Shown here piece by piece: positions 27,773-36,913 of a stretch of 64,000 nt of DNA. The notes beneath the pieces were generated by a model. It was not told where the DNA came from. It ran no database searches and saw only the letters and a program-made list of their open reading frames with translations. A program made the translations under genes and the position numbers. How positions within the stretch are numbered: the first letter of the stretch is position 1; each line of letters opens with the position of its first letter. The DNA is from Rickettsiales bacterium (GTDB lineage: Bacteria > Pseudomonadota > Alphaproteobacteria > Rickettsiales > SXRF01): positions 72,456 through 136,455 of the forward strand of contig JAJTHB010000005.1 of the NCBI GenBank assembly GCA_021299465.1, written 5' to 3'.

Positions 27773-28616
27773 GTGTTTCTTCCTGAATATAGTTGGGTGT
27801 GGTTATGTTTCCTTGTTCTTCGAGAGCGCTCTGGCATTCATCCAGTACTGATTTTAGTGAAGCGGAAAAAAGATCGTCGATTGATAGGGAGGATAGTGAC
27901 TGATAAATTTCACGAGTAGTGCTTCCTGAAAGAGAGAGGTGCCCAGATAGTTTTTTGCTCTGAGCGCTAAGACTTTTTAGCATTTTTTCCATGCATTCTT
28001 TTTCGGTAAACTGTTCGCTCATATCAAGCGCAGCTACTTCTTTCAGCAACTGATAGCCGTCTGCCACATGTACATTCACATCAATAATGGTTTGCCTCAT
28101 GTCAGCGGCAATTTGACTGATTTCACGAGATACGCCACGCACCTCTTCAGCTACGACAGCGAATCCTTCGCCTGCCTTGCCAAACCGTGCAGACTCAATG
28201 GTAGCGTTAAGAGCAAGCAGGTTTGCCTGTTTGTTGATGTTAACAATACTGGCGATGTATGGCTCAAGTTTCGTAAGATACGCCATCGCATCATCCATTT
28301 TGTAAAGCATGGCGATCGTAAGCTTTGAGGCATGAAGAACTTTATTGGCAAACTTTTTGAATGACTCCGTAAAAAGTTCACTGAACTCTTCCAGAGAAAT
28401 GGATTGATTATCGACAGGTATATGCCCGATTAGGCTTCCAATTTCCTCAATCTGCTCGCTTTGAAGCTTAATGCCTGAGGCGAGTGTAAACTGTTGATCC
28501 TTGAAATGTGCGAGAAGCGTCTCCAGCGAAATTATTTCGGCTTTTAAATCCAAAGCGAGCTCTTGCGGCGATCTTACGATATCGTCTGGTATAGGTGCTA
28601 ATGCTGCATGACTCAT
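27744..28616 (-). CDS. Soluble methyl-accepting-chemotaxis-like signalling protein
   Basis: 290 aa from the ATG at 28616. It has no transmembrane segment. The N-terminal 130 residues are helical and of unknown type; the region NKQANLLALNATIESARFG followed by KAGEGFAVVAEEVRGVS is the hairpin tip of the MCP signalling domain that normally contacts CheA and CheW. A longer frame to 28739 would overlap the carbonic anhydrase gene by 65 bp and add a poorly structured N-terminus, so the shorter start is preferred although no strong ribosome site is visible. Position suggests it feeds the partner switch, not classical chemotaxis; no che genes are nearby. Confidence 0.8.
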   Translation of the reverse strand: MSHAALAPIPDDIVRSPQELALDLKAEIISLETLLAHFKDQQFTLASGIKLQSEQIEEIGSLIGHIPVDNQSISLEEFSELFTESFKKFANKVLHASKLTIAMLYKMDDAMAYLTKLEPYIASIVNINKQANLLALNATIESARFGKAGEGFAVVAEEVRGVSREISQIAADMRQTIIDVNVHVADGYQLLKEVAALDMSEQFTEKECMEKMLKSLSAQSKKLSGHLSLSGSTTREIYQSLSSLSIDDLFSASLKSVLDECQSALEEQGNITTPNYIQEETHGISQAPIK

Positions 28617-28674
28617 ATAGGTAGTATATAAAAGAAAATAAACATTCCAGGGTTGTGTTCGCGCATAAAAAAAA

Positions 28675-29415
28675 TCAGTAAGCTGTTTCGTAAATAATTC
28701 GTCCATAAATAGGCTGCTCAAGGCGTGCTGAGCGACCATGCAGGTTGCTGATGGCCTCGAGCTGCTCAGCGGATAGTGTGATCGGGCGTTTCAATACGCG
28801 CCACTCAACGCCTTCGTTGCATGGCGGCGTGGTCATAGAACCTTGGTAGGCATAATAGCCGAAGGAATTCGGCAGAATTTTGCTGAAGTCAAATTTAAGC
28901 GGGTTCTTCTGTCCAATCGCTGCGGGTAGCTTCTGTATGAGTGCGTTAAAGGCTTCGTTTTCCGCTCCCTTTTCCACCAAAATGGACAGGTTGAGTTTCT
29001 GGCCGGCTGCATCTTGATGGAGCAGGTGGATCTCCATCGGCATAAACTGATCACGAACCATGTGTTCGCTTGGTGCATGGAATTCCGCAGCGAGTAGTTG
29101 GTAGTGGTTTTTATCAATCACCAGATTACTTTTTCCTTCGAACGTAATGCGCATCATTTGCGCTGTGGCCGCGATCTCAATTTCTTCTGGTTTGTAGCTG
29201 AACTCCAGTCGAGGCAGTTCAGAGCGCTCGGTGTATGCAATGATGATGGGCGATTGCTTTGTGCCGCCCTCGCATAGTGCATAGGCTGGTGAGAGGTGGG
29301 GCCATGCATCCTGACCGTTATCGAGTCCCTCGTAGCTCCAGACGGGAAGCTCATTAGCCGCGGCGCGGCAACTTACCGACGCTATGATGAACAGGGATAA
29401 AATCAATCGATGCAT
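28675..29415 (-). CDS. Alpha-class carbonic anhydrase with altered zinc site
   Basis: 246 aa with a signal peptide (LILSLFIIASVS, cleavage near RAAA-NE), so periplasmic. Family marks: CEGGTKQSPI, FHAPSEHMV, PMEIHLLH, GSMTTPPCNEGVEW; C48 and C199 can form the usual bacterial disulfide. The expected zinc triad is H-x-H plus H. Here the first ligand position is Glu (AAEFH, E111), while H113 and H130 are kept. The enzyme may still bind metal through Glu, bind it poorly, or act as a bicarbonate sensor. It is followed by the MCP-like gene after 58 bp and preceded by a membrane-protein gene, all on one strand. Confidence 0.88.
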   Translation of the reverse strand: MHRLILSLFIIASVSCRAAANELPVWSYEGLDNGQDAWPHLSPAYALCEGGTKQSPIIIAYTERSELPRLEFSYKPEEIEIAATAQMMRITFEGKSNLVIDKNHYQLLAAEFHAPSEHMVRDQFMPMEIHLLHQDAAGQKLNLSILVEKGAENEAFNALIQKLPAAIGQKNPLKFDFSKILPNSFGYYAYQGSMTTPPCNEGVEWRVLKRPITLSAEQLEAISNLHGRSARLEQPIYGRIIYETAY

Positions 29416-29492
29416 AATGAAGCAATATCTAGTGATGGTTGTGATGATTACATTGATTGTATTAATATATAATTAATATCGTATTGATTGCA
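29416..29492. repeat. AT-rich spacer with paired CAATCAAT and ATTAATAT repeats
   Basis: Minus-strand spacer before the carbonic anhydrase gene. It carries two copies of CAATCAAT flanking an ATTAAT-rich dyad; GTATTAATAT (29459-29468) differs by one base from the ATATTAATAT palindrome found elsewhere. The dyad contains TATATT, a possible -10, which would give the carbonic anhydrase operon its own promoter. No T-run terminator for the upstream membrane-protein gene is evident. Confidence 0.4.
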
Positions 29493-29954
29493 TCACTTTG
29501 CTGCTTTCGCATCTTCCTCTTTGATACGATCCCCCCATTCGATAAGGAGTTTTTTTTGAAAGCGCTCTAGCGCACCGATCTGATAGTCAAAATAAAGCAT
29601 GATGATGAATCGCGCAATCAGACGGCACAAAAAAATTAGACCCCAGCCCATTGTGGCGCCGGCGTAGATGATGAGCCATACGGTTGGGTCAGTCATCAGC
29701 TTCATCACATCGTATCGCTCCATGCGCATGGCTGAAGCCAGCATAGGAAACAGTGATGGAAGCAGCGCCGCTACATTACACAGTAATATCACGCGAAATG
29801 CAGACTTGTGCTCATCCCGATCAATAAAGTAAGCGACCATGGCCGGAAGCAATGCAATTAGTAAAAAAATAAAACCCGACTGAAGTAAAACAATGCCTAT
29901 CAGCGATGCAATGATTAGCGCTGGCAACATGATTTTATTTCCTGATGCGCTCAT
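29493..29954 (-). CDS. Small integral membrane protein, unknown
   Basis: 153 aa with about four hydrophobic segments (IMLPALIIASLIGIVLLQSG, IFLLIALLPAMVAYF, VILLCNVAALLPSLFPML, WLIIYAGATMGWGLIFLC) and a charged C-terminal tail (LERFQKKLLIEWGDRIKEED). I do not recognise the family. It begins 11 bp after the stop of the pseudokinase, whose own C-terminus is a membrane anchor, so the two products may meet in the inner membrane. The ATG at 29954 is preferred over a longer frame that overlaps the pseudokinase gene. Confidence 0.7.
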   Translation of the reverse strand: MSASGNKIMLPALIIASLIGIVLLQSGFIFLLIALLPAMVAYFIDRDEHKSAFRVILLCNVAALLPSLFPMLASAMRMERYDVMKLMTDPTVWLIIYAGATMGWGLIFLCRLIARFIIMLYFDYQIGALERFQKKLLIEWGDRIKEEDAKAAK

Positions 29955-29965
29955 ATCTTTACTCG

Positions 29966-32095
29966 TTACTGCATCCAAAGCTGAATGAAAATCAAGCCAA
30001 AACCCAAGTAAGCCCAAAATATGGCCATGCTGTTGCCTAGTCGGTCACTGAAATCTTCGATCACATGCTCTTTTTTATAAAATGCAATACGTTCAATATT
30101 GTTTTTATAGGTGTCCACGGCCTTAACGTAGCCAGACATGTCCGCAACGGCATAGTTGCTATGAATAATTATTTCGGCAAGGTTTTGGGTGAAGCCAGTT
30201 TGCGCGCGCTGAACCATCATGGATTTAACCCTGCTTCGAAGGGTGCGGCTACGAATAATATCCAGAACTGGCAATATACGGAAAGATAGCCAATGAGCAA
30301 CACCCGGGATCCTAATATTTCCTCCGCGCGCCTGAGCGGTAGAAATAAAATGCAATGCCATCGCGCTTTTATCTGAAGCCAGGCTGGGATGTGGTATAAG
30401 TTGATGCAGCTTGATTTCATGCATGATGCCGCATTGTGATGCGATGTAAGCGGCTATGTGTGAGTCAATGGCATCTTGATTGCGAAAAAGATTGGAGGCT
30501 AACTTATCAAGCCGATCCAGCATTGCGGGAAGCGTTACAATATACTGATTTGCAAACAGCGGGCTTTGGCAGGCTAGTTTTGGGTTTAGTTCATAAAGTA
30601 TTCTTTCATTTCCAAAGCCTAAGCCAACGTTGCGCGCAAAGAGCCTGAGGCGATCAATTCTAAGTGCGATGTTATTGATGGATTCTGGCATAACATAGTC
30701 TGGGCTGGTGCGTAGAATGTCGGTCCAGTGAGAAAACATGCTGAGTTCAATGTATTTGCTAAGGAGCTTAAGCTCATCAGCTGATTGAGCGTTGCTCAGT
30801 TCAAGGCACAATGAATCCAATCCGTCCGGATGAAATGATAAGCTGCCAATGCGGATAGGCCCTTCCGGATCCAAAATCTGGATAAGCCTCATGATTTGCT
30901 CGGTTGCCTGAATTTGATTTTTAACGGTGGACTCCGAGACGATTTTTTTTATTCGTTTCAGGCTTTCCGCTAATTCTTTGTTTCTTAGATTAAGTGTGAC
31001 CCATTGAATCAGTGAATCGGTGCGCATCAGTTCGATAGCTTGTTCCCAATTTAGAAAAAGCTGATGTGCCAGTTCCTTGCGCGTTGATATTGATGTTCCT
31101 GCGAATTCAAATGGGCGCAACGCCTCTGTGGGGGCAGCAGGAAGCATGATGTTAGACCATTTGCCATCCAACCACTGTTTTAGATTACGATAGTTCCAGC
31201 GCTCATTGATGTTTCCACTAAACAGGCCGCGCAATAAGTCTGTAAACAGCTCCGGCGGTTCTTTGCCGCGTAGCAGCGATGCATAAGCACCATCTTTTAG
31301 AATTCTTTTCTGAAGTGTCTCTCTAGAGTGAACACTAAAATGATTGACGCCGTAGAGCATGTAGACGGTCAGAACCGCAAGCGCATAATAATCATGCTCA
31401 ACATTACCTTCGCCTTTCGCGGCAGGGTGTGCTTGCATGCGCTGGATTGGCTCGGCATAGAACGGTTGATTATAACCGCTTGGCTCCGATAGGCACTCGC
31501 CAAGAACTGGGTATTCACCATAATAAATGTTATCAGCGCGAATTGAGCCATGTGAAACACCTATTTCAGAAAGCTGCCCCACCACGCCAATTAGGGGGGA
31601 TAATATATTGCGGCTGATAAAACTATCGCTGATGCGCTCATTAACGCCGGCTAATAGATCTGATAACTTCTTACCATTGGGGCGTGTGTAGATGAGTGCG
31701 AAATGTTCAGAATCAGTTTGGGGATTTTTTATGATCCCTGAAGACTTAAGAGACACCATGTTTCGGCTTTCAAAGCCTTTGAGTTTTTCTATTGCGGCAT
31801 GACGCTGGTAAGTGCCGTTTTTGCACACCAAGGCATAGAGTTGCGGGTGTTCGCCAGTGGAATCATTGCATTGAAATGCTTTTGCATTTTTTGTGTCGTA
31901 TTCGAAAAGTGGAGTTGAAAAATCCACCTTATAGCGGCCATCTAGTGTATCAGTCAGATTTGATGATTTCTCTGGTGCATAGCTGGACAAAAAGCCTGCA
32001 ATTGTGTCTTGAAGTTTTGCCTCTTGTGCAGAGCGAGCATCAGCAGCAAGGGCTGCATTATCAAAATCCAGATTGCTTGTCGCAGCGTCAGCCAT
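29966..32095 (-). CDS. Tail-anchored pseudokinase (protein-kinase fold without catalytic Asp)
   Basis: 709 aa. Residues about 55-310 resemble a Ser/Thr protein kinase: candidate ATP Lys in YALVCK (K92), a Glu in helix C (E103), the catalytic-loop position H182-G-S-I-R-A-D-N189, and the helix-F Asp in EHDYYALAVLTVYMLYG. The HRD aspartate is Ser (S184) and no DFG is found after the loop (VLGEC), so phosphotransfer is unlikely. Residues 310-680 are alpha-helical and unassigned. The last 20 residues (IFWAYLGFGLIFIQLW) form a C-terminal membrane anchor. First gene of the minus-strand signalling block. Confidence 0.75.
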   Translation of the reverse strand: MADAATSNLDFDNAALAADARSAQEAKLQDTIAGFLSSYAPEKSSNLTDTLDGRYKVDFSTPLFEYDTKNAKAFQCNDSTGEHPQLYALVCKNGTYQRHAAIEKLKGFESRNMVSLKSSGIIKNPQTDSEHFALIYTRPNGKKLSDLLAGVNERISDSFISRNILSPLIGVVGQLSEIGVSHGSIRADNIYYGEYPVLGECLSEPSGYNQPFYAEPIQRMQAHPAAKGEGNVEHDYYALAVLTVYMLYGVNHFSVHSRETLQKRILKDGAYASLLRGKEPPELFTDLLRGLFSGNINERWNYRNLKQWLDGKWSNIMLPAAPTEALRPFEFAGTSISTRKELAHQLFLNWEQAIELMRTDSLIQWVTLNLRNKELAESLKRIKKIVSESTVKNQIQATEQIMRLIQILDPEGPIRIGSLSFHPDGLDSLCLELSNAQSADELKLLSKYIELSMFSHWTDILRTSPDYVMPESINNIALRIDRLRLFARNVGLGFGNERILYELNPKLACQSPLFANQYIVTLPAMLDRLDKLASNLFRNQDAIDSHIAAYIASQCGIMHEIKLHQLIPHPSLASDKSAMALHFISTAQARGGNIRIPGVAHWLSFRILPVLDIIRSRTLRSRVKSMMVQRAQTGFTQNLAEIIIHSNYAVADMSGYVKAVDTYKNNIERIAFYKKEHVIEDFSDRLGNSMAIFWAYLGFGLIFIQLWMQ

Positions 32096-32157
32096 AAAAT
32101 CCTATTCAGCCGATGATAGCATACGCTAGCCAACACACCTTAAGGAAGAATAAAAAA

Positions 32158-33450
32158 CTAGTCTACAAACGGATCCTTCACCATGATGGTGTCTTCACGT
32201 TTAGGACTGGTTGATAACAGCGCAACCTGACAATCGATTAACTCTTCAATGCGGCGTATGTATTTAATTGCCTGTGCTGGCAGCTCGGCCCAACTGCGTT
32301 TGCCTTTGGTGCTTTCGCTCCAGCCGGTCATGGTTTCGTAGATTGGCTCAACGCCTGCCTGTATTTTCTGCAGTGCTGGCAGATAGTCATAGGTTTTTCC
32401 CTGGTAGCGATAACCCACACAGATTTTGACTTCCTCAAAACCATCAAGCACATCAAGTTTGGTTAGCGCAATACCGTTGATGCCGCAGATTTTAATTGCC
32501 TGACGTACCAGCACAGCATCAAACCAGCCACATCGTCTTGCACGACCAGTGACAGTACCAAATTCATTTCCTATGCGGCCAATATTTGCGCCAACTTCGT
32601 CGTGCAGCTCGGTGGGGAAGGGGCCACTGCCTACGCGCGTGGTATAAGCCTTGGTAATGCCGAGCACATAGCCGATTGAATTTAACCCCATGCCTGACCC
32701 GATCGTTGCTGCGCCAGCAAGTGTATTGGACGAGGTTACAAACGGGTAGGTGCCATGGTCTACGTCAAGCATGGCGCCCTGCGCGCCTTCAAATAGAATG
32801 CGCTTGCCCTGTTTTTTTAACTCATGCAGCATGAGCCATACCGGTGTAGCAAAAGACAAAATAGTTGGGGCAATATCCATTAATGGCTTTAAAATTTCAT
32901 CTACAGTGACTCTTGGTGCTTTCGCGGCATCAAGCAAGGCATTATGGTAGACAATCGTGTTTTCAAGTTTTTCACGAAGCAGTTCCTCATCTGCCAAATC
33001 GCAGACACGAATAGCGCGACGCGCCACTTTATCTTCATAGGCCGGACCAATACCCCTGCCAGTCGTGCCAATTTTGCCTTTGCCACGAATTGCCTCAGCG
33101 GTTAAATCCACTTTCTGATGCACGGGCAGAATCAGCGGTGCATTTTCCGCGATTTTAAGATTTTCTGGCGTTACCGACACACCAAGTTGCCCTACCGTTT
33201 GTATTTCTGATAACAATGCAAAAGGGTCAATGACAACGCCATTGCCAATAACTGATAGTTTGTTTGGGCGTACAATGCCTGATGGCAATAAAGAAAGCTT
33301 GTAGGTCTTTCCATCAATGACGAGCGTATGGCCAGCATTATGGCCACCTTGAAATCTTACGACAACATCGGCGCGTTCGGAGAGCCAGTCCACGACTTTA
33401 CCTTTACCTTCATCGCCCCATTGTGAGCCAATGACTGCTACATTTGTCAT
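32158..33450 (-). CDS. purA: Adenylosuccinate synthetase
   Basis: Joins IMP and aspartate with GTP in AMP synthesis. 430 aa, standard length. The N-terminal [16 protein letters not shown] is the GTP-binding loop with the catalytic Asp; [24 protein letters not shown] and the late [12 protein letters not shown] and [13 protein letters not shown] are all signature blocks. Its ATG overlaps the hisZ stop by 4 bp, giving a two-gene operon hisZ-purA, as seen in several alphaproteobacteria. Confidence 0.97.
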   Translation of the reverse strand: MTNVAVIGSQWGDEGKGKVVDWLSERADVVVRFQGGHNAGHTLVIDGKTYKLSLLPSGIVRPNKLSVIGNGVVIDPFALLSEIQTVGQLGVSVTPENLKIAENAPLILPVHQKVDLTAEAIRGKGKIGTTGRGIGPAYEDKVARRAIRVCDLADEELLREKLENTIVYHNALLDAAKAPRVTVDEILKPLMDIAPTILSFATPVWLMLHELKKQGKRILFEGAQGAMLDVDHGTYPFVTSSNTLAGAATIGSGMGLNSIGYVLGITKAYTTRVGSGPFPTELHDEVGANIGRIGNEFGTVTGRARRCGWFDAVLVRQAIKICGINGIALTKLDVLDGFEEVKICVGYRYQGKTYDYLPALQKIQAGVEPIYETMTGWSESTKGKRSWAELPAQAIKYIRRIEELIDCQVALLSTSPKREDTIMVKDPFVD

Positions 33451-34598
33451 GTTATTACCTTTGAAAAATTATTGATTTTGCCATTTGCATAAACCGCTTC
33501 GCATCCCATTAACTTTGCCTGCTCTTCATGGTTGCCGCACTCATTCAGTGCGTAGAGAGTCACATATCCCTGCTGCTGAAGTTTTTCGACCTCATGAGAA
33601 GAGGTATCGGCTTGGATCATGATACGCTTGGGTGCGGCAGGCGATGCTAGTGCATGTCTTAGGGTTTCAACGTAGAGCGTAAATCCTGTTGCAGTTTCTG
33701 GTCTGCTGCTAGATTCGATCTGATACCTGCCGCCACGACCAACTTCAACTGAGAGTTCAGGAAGAAAAATGGAGAAACATAAACCTGTATGATAACCAAA
33801 AGACGTATTTTCTGTCAGGTCTAGAGTTATTGGCCAGCTGCGGCCACTACGTTTATTCAAAATTTCAATCACGTTGGTTAGTTCATTGATCTGCAATTTA
33901 GCGTTATCAGGTAATGATATTTTATGAATTTCGCTCAGCGTATCCTCTGCGCGCCCTACTATTGTCATAAGTGCAACCAGGCTATCGCGATTTGGCAGGT
34001 CTAATTTCTGGATAGCCGTTACATCCTTGTGAGCGATAGCATCGTGCATGATGCCGCGTATTGTATCATCAAGGTCTGCCGCATCCATCAGCGAATTGAC
34101 AATCGATGGAAGGCAAATGTCGATGGATAGATTGTTGATCCCGCTTTTGGCTAACGAGCTTGCTGCAACATGCATGACCTCGGCGTCAGCATCTAATGAC
34201 TTTGCTCCGATTAATTCAATGCCTGCCTGTCTGAGTTGGCGGTCACTTTTTAGAGCCTCGGCCTTCATCCGCATGATAAGGCCATTGTAGCATAGCCTTA
34301 AGGGGCGGGGTGCATTGGCTAATCGACTAGCAGCGATACGGGCAATTTGTAGGGTGATGTCACTGCGAATACCCATTACTTTAAGTGCGGCGGGGTCCAT
34401 GACACGAAATATCTGATCGGAAAGTGCAGCTCCACGACCAGAAAGCAGGTTATCACTATACTCAAGCAATGGTGGGGAAACCTGCTCATAGCCATAGCTT
34501 TCAAAAACCGATAACAAGCCAGATGATAACAATGATTCCTGCCTCGCAAAGGGGGGAAGCACATCGTAACAGCCTGTTGGTAGCAGCGGATTGAGCAT
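33447..34598 (-). CDS. hisZ: ATP phosphoribosyltransferase regulatory subunit
   Basis: 383 aa, a class-II-synthetase-like protein without aminoacylation ability that pairs with short-form HisG in histidine synthesis. Signs: [16 protein letters not shown] at the start, then [16 protein letters not shown] (HisRS motif 2-like) and [14 protein letters not shown] with VGRGGRYQ near the end. Length is well below true HisRS and the anticodon-binding domain is absent. This implies a short HisG elsewhere in the genome. Overlaps purA by 4 bp. Confidence 0.9.
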   Translation of the reverse strand: MLNPLLPTGCYDVLPPFARQESLLSSGLLSVFESYGYEQVSPPLLEYSDNLLSGRGAALSDQIFRVMDPAALKVMGIRSDITLQIARIAASRLANAPRPLRLCYNGLIMRMKAEALKSDRQLRQAGIELIGAKSLDADAEVMHVAASSLAKSGINNLSIDICLPSIVNSLMDAADLDDTIRGIMHDAIAHKDVTAIQKLDLPNRDSLVALMTIVGRAEDTLSEIHKISLPDNAKLQINELTNVIEILNKRSGRSWPITLDLTENTSFGYHTGLCFSIFLPELSVEVGRGGRYQIESSSRPETATGFTLYVETLRHALASPAAPKRIMIQADTSSHEVEKLQQQGYVTLYALNECGNHEEQAKLMGCEAVYANGKINNFSKVIT

Positions 34599-34769
34599 TG
34601 TTTCTCTGAAAATGATGCTAAGGGTTTATAAGATAGGCAAAAATTGTCAATTGAAGTTATGTTGTCTTTTTTGGCGGTTCTTTGCTTTGTGCTTGATTTC
34701 GGCAAAAAAACGGCGTTAAATTGTAACGAAAATTAACTTTTATGCCATTTCTCAATAAAGATTACACTG

Positions 34770-35396
34770 ATGGGACAACCAGCGCGTCATAATAATTCTG
34801 ACTCTGAGCAGAGCAATGTCGGGCTCAAGAGTATTGCGCAGAAAATCCAAGACATGCTCGTGGAAAAAAACTTTTGGGATGAGACGTTCCCTGAAAACCG
34901 TGCATCGTTTAGTATCAAAGTGCGTGGTCCAGGGAACAGGTATTCAGATGATGCTAACAAGGCAATGAATAGAATTTCTGAATCTACATCTTTGTATATT
35001 CGTAATTATTTAGATTCAAATAAATGCAGCAGTAAACTTCGTGATTCCATAGCTCCATTGTTATTTATGGTTGCTGTACATGATCTTGATGATGATCGTT
35101 TAAATGAATATCGCTTGAGTGGCGTTGCTATTCCCCAGTCATTAATTAATGCTAGAGATTCTTTCCTTGAAGCTAAGTATGCGTATATTGAAAATCCAGC
35201 AAAAAAAATCAATCGTGAGGCATTGGCTGAGAAAACAAAATTGTTGTTAGATCAGTTAGCTGAGGTTAAGGGCGCAGAGCCTGACATTGGCGGTAAGCAT
35301 GTTGATGTTTTGATCAAGGCGTACGAATTTTGTAAAGAAGTAGAAAAGCAGGTTGGCGCAGCTGGACGCAGATCCGGTGGCGGTGGTAAAGTTTAG
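34770..35396 (+). CDS. Hypothetical protein, 208 aa
   Basis: Not recognised. Soluble, mostly helical and rich in Asn, Ser and charged residues (IAQKIQDMLVEKNFWDETFP, SESTSLYIRNYLDSNKC, AEKTKLLLDQLAEVKG), with a C-terminal glycine run RRSGGGGKV. A possible promoter with TTGATT and TTAAAT 17 bp apart lies in the divergent gap with hisZ. Convergent with pssA, sharing TTAG for both stops. No signal peptide or membrane segment. Confidence 0.65.
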   Translation: MGQPARHNNSDSEQSNVGLKSIAQKIQDMLVEKNFWDETFPENRASFSIKVRGPGNRYSDDANKAMNRISESTSLYIRNYLDSNKCSSKLRDSIAPLLFMVAVHDLDDDRLNEYRLSGVAIPQSLINARDSFLEAKYAYIENPAKKINREALAEKTKLLLDQLAEVKGAEPDIGGKHVDVLIKAYEFCKEVEKQVGAAGRRSGGGGKV

Positions 35397-36169
35397 TTAT
35401 TCGCAGGCGTTGAGCTAGAATAACTGCGCCAAGCTTTTATACTAAGCGGTATTGAGCCGATATAGGCCACACTAACCACAATCAAAAACCACCATGGTTC
35501 AATAATAAAGAGTGCCAAAAGTAGGCTGCCGACAATCATGAATGGCGGAATGTATTCTGATTTAATGCGCGCTTTCTTTCCAGAGAATGTAGGAATGCGG
35601 CTGGCCATTAAGGTTCCAACGACAATGAGATGAGCCATAATGACCGCACTTGGAACTGTAGTGTTAATTTGCAAACCTAAAATAAGCGGTAGCAAGCAAA
35701 GGATACCACCGGCGGGCGATGGTACGCCGATGAAAAATTTCTTTTTCCACTCTTCCTCTTTTTCCTCAAATAGTCCGGTATTAAAACGAGCTAAGCGCAG
35801 CGCTGTGCATACCGAAAAAAACAATACAACAGCCCAACCTACGCCTTGCACGTCATGCAGCGCCCATAAGTAAACAACCAGCGCCGGTGCCACACCAAAG
35901 CAAAGGAAATCCGACAGTGAATCAAGCTGTGCGCCGAAGGTGCTGGTGGCGCCAAGCATGCGTGCCACGCGGCCATCCATGCCGTCAATGATGGCTGCGG
36001 CGATGATAAAAGCGACAGCCATTTCCCAGCGCTCCAGCATAGCAAAGCGAATCGATGACAATCCGCAGCACATGCCGGCGATCGTGATCATATTGGGAAG
36101 AAGGCGTGATATCGGTTGTTCGCCGCGCAGGCGGCGTTTGATTTTGTCGTCACGCCGGCGGAAATGCAT
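35393..36169 (-). CDS. pssA: CDP-diacylglycerol-serine O-phosphatidyltransferase
   Basis: Makes phosphatidylserine from CDP-DAG and serine; inner membrane. 258 aa with about six to eight hydrophobic segments. The CDP-alcohol phosphotransferase motif DG-x2-AR-x8-G-x3-D-x3-D is complete: DGMDGRVARMLG, then FGAQLDSLSD. Its ATG shares one base with the psd stop (TGATG), so the two steps of phosphatidylethanolamine synthesis are translated together, psd first. Confidence 0.96.
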   Translation of the reverse strand: MHFRRRDDKIKRRLRGEQPISRLLPNMITIAGMCCGLSSIRFAMLERWEMAVAFIIAAAIIDGMDGRVARMLGATSTFGAQLDSLSDFLCFGVAPALVVYLWALHDVQGVGWAVVLFFSVCTALRLARFNTGLFEEKEEEWKKKFFIGVPSPAGGILCLLPLILGLQINTTVPSAVIMAHLIVVGTLMASRIPTFSGKKARIKSEYIPPFMIVGSLLLALFIIEPWWFLIVVSVAYIGSIPLSIKAWRSYSSSTPANN

Positions 36170-36885
36170 CAGTGCTTGGTTCCTACGCGTTCGCCTTCAT
36201 GGCTTTTTAGATCCGCGATGACGGTTTCGCCGCCCACGGCTCTCTGGCCAACTATCACTAGTGGGGTTGCTTCTGGTGGTAGGTATACATCGACGCGGCT
36301 GCCGAAGCGAATGATACCGAATTTCTCGCCGGTCTTGACTGACTGGCCTTCCTTAAGGTCGCATAGAATACGTCTTGCGACTAGTCCGGCAATTTGCACT
36401 ACTCCTACTGTCTGGTCATCCGGCATGGTGATTTTGATCGACTGGCGTTCGTTTTCTTCGCTCGCCTTATCAAGGGCAGCGTTGAAAAATGCGCCTTCAT
36501 GGTAATGTAGCTTACTGATGGAACCTTCAATGGGAATGCGGTTCACATGCACGTCAAAGACGTTTAGAAAAATGCTAACACGCGTGCGTTCGCTAGAGCC
36601 TAAATCAAGTTCAGCGGGCGGCGTGCATTTAACAATCTTCTGAACCACACCATCCGCGGGGCTGACAATCAGCCCTTCGCGCATCGGTGTCACGCGCTTA
36701 GGATCGCGGAAGAAATACACGCACCATGCGGTCAGAATAAGGCCTGTATAGCCAAAGAACGAATCAATGAAGCTAAGCAGAAGCGATACAACCGCAAAAA
36801 TCGCGACGAACATCCAGCCAGCGGGGTGGATCGGAACTATAACGCTCTTGATAGTTTCGAGTAAGTGGTTGTCCTGATTGCTCAT
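36169..36885 (-). CDS. psd: Phosphatidylserine decarboxylase, short form
   Basis: Converts phosphatidylserine to phosphatidylethanolamine. 238 aa from the ATG at 36885, which has AGGA upstream; a longer frame would overlap the preceding gene. Two membrane helices near the N-terminus (MFVAIFAVVSLLLSFID, YTGLILTAWCVYFF), then VSPADGVVQ, FLNVFDVHVNRIP and the self-cleavage site RFGSRVDVYLP that yields the pyruvoyl group. Short form typical of alphaproteobacteria (psd-pssA operon). Confidence 0.96.
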   Translation of the reverse strand: MSNQDNHLLETIKSVIVPIHPAGWMFVAIFAVVSLLLSFIDSFFGYTGLILTAWCVYFFRDPKRVTPMREGLIVSPADGVVQKIVKCTPPAELDLGSSERTRVSIFLNVFDVHVNRIPIEGSISKLHYHEGAFFNAALDKASEENERQSIKITMPDDQTVGVVQIAGLVARRILCDLKEGQSVKTGEKFGIIRFGSRVDVYLPPEATPLVIVGQRAVGGETVIADLKSHEGERVGTKH

Positions 36886-36913
36886 GTGTTCCTGCCTTTT
36901 TTCTATTCGCGGC

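Noticed and set aside
28617-28739. Longer N-terminus of the MCP-like protein
   Set aside because: It would overlap the carbonic anhydrase gene by 65 bp in another frame, has no ribosome site, and adds a sequence with no helix-bundle character.
25600-32095. TerY-P or stressosome system
   Set aside because: A kinase-like and a PP2C protein are close together, but there is no vWA/TerY protein, no RsbR/RsbS-type long STAS protein and no tellurite genes; the kinase is inactive by sequence.
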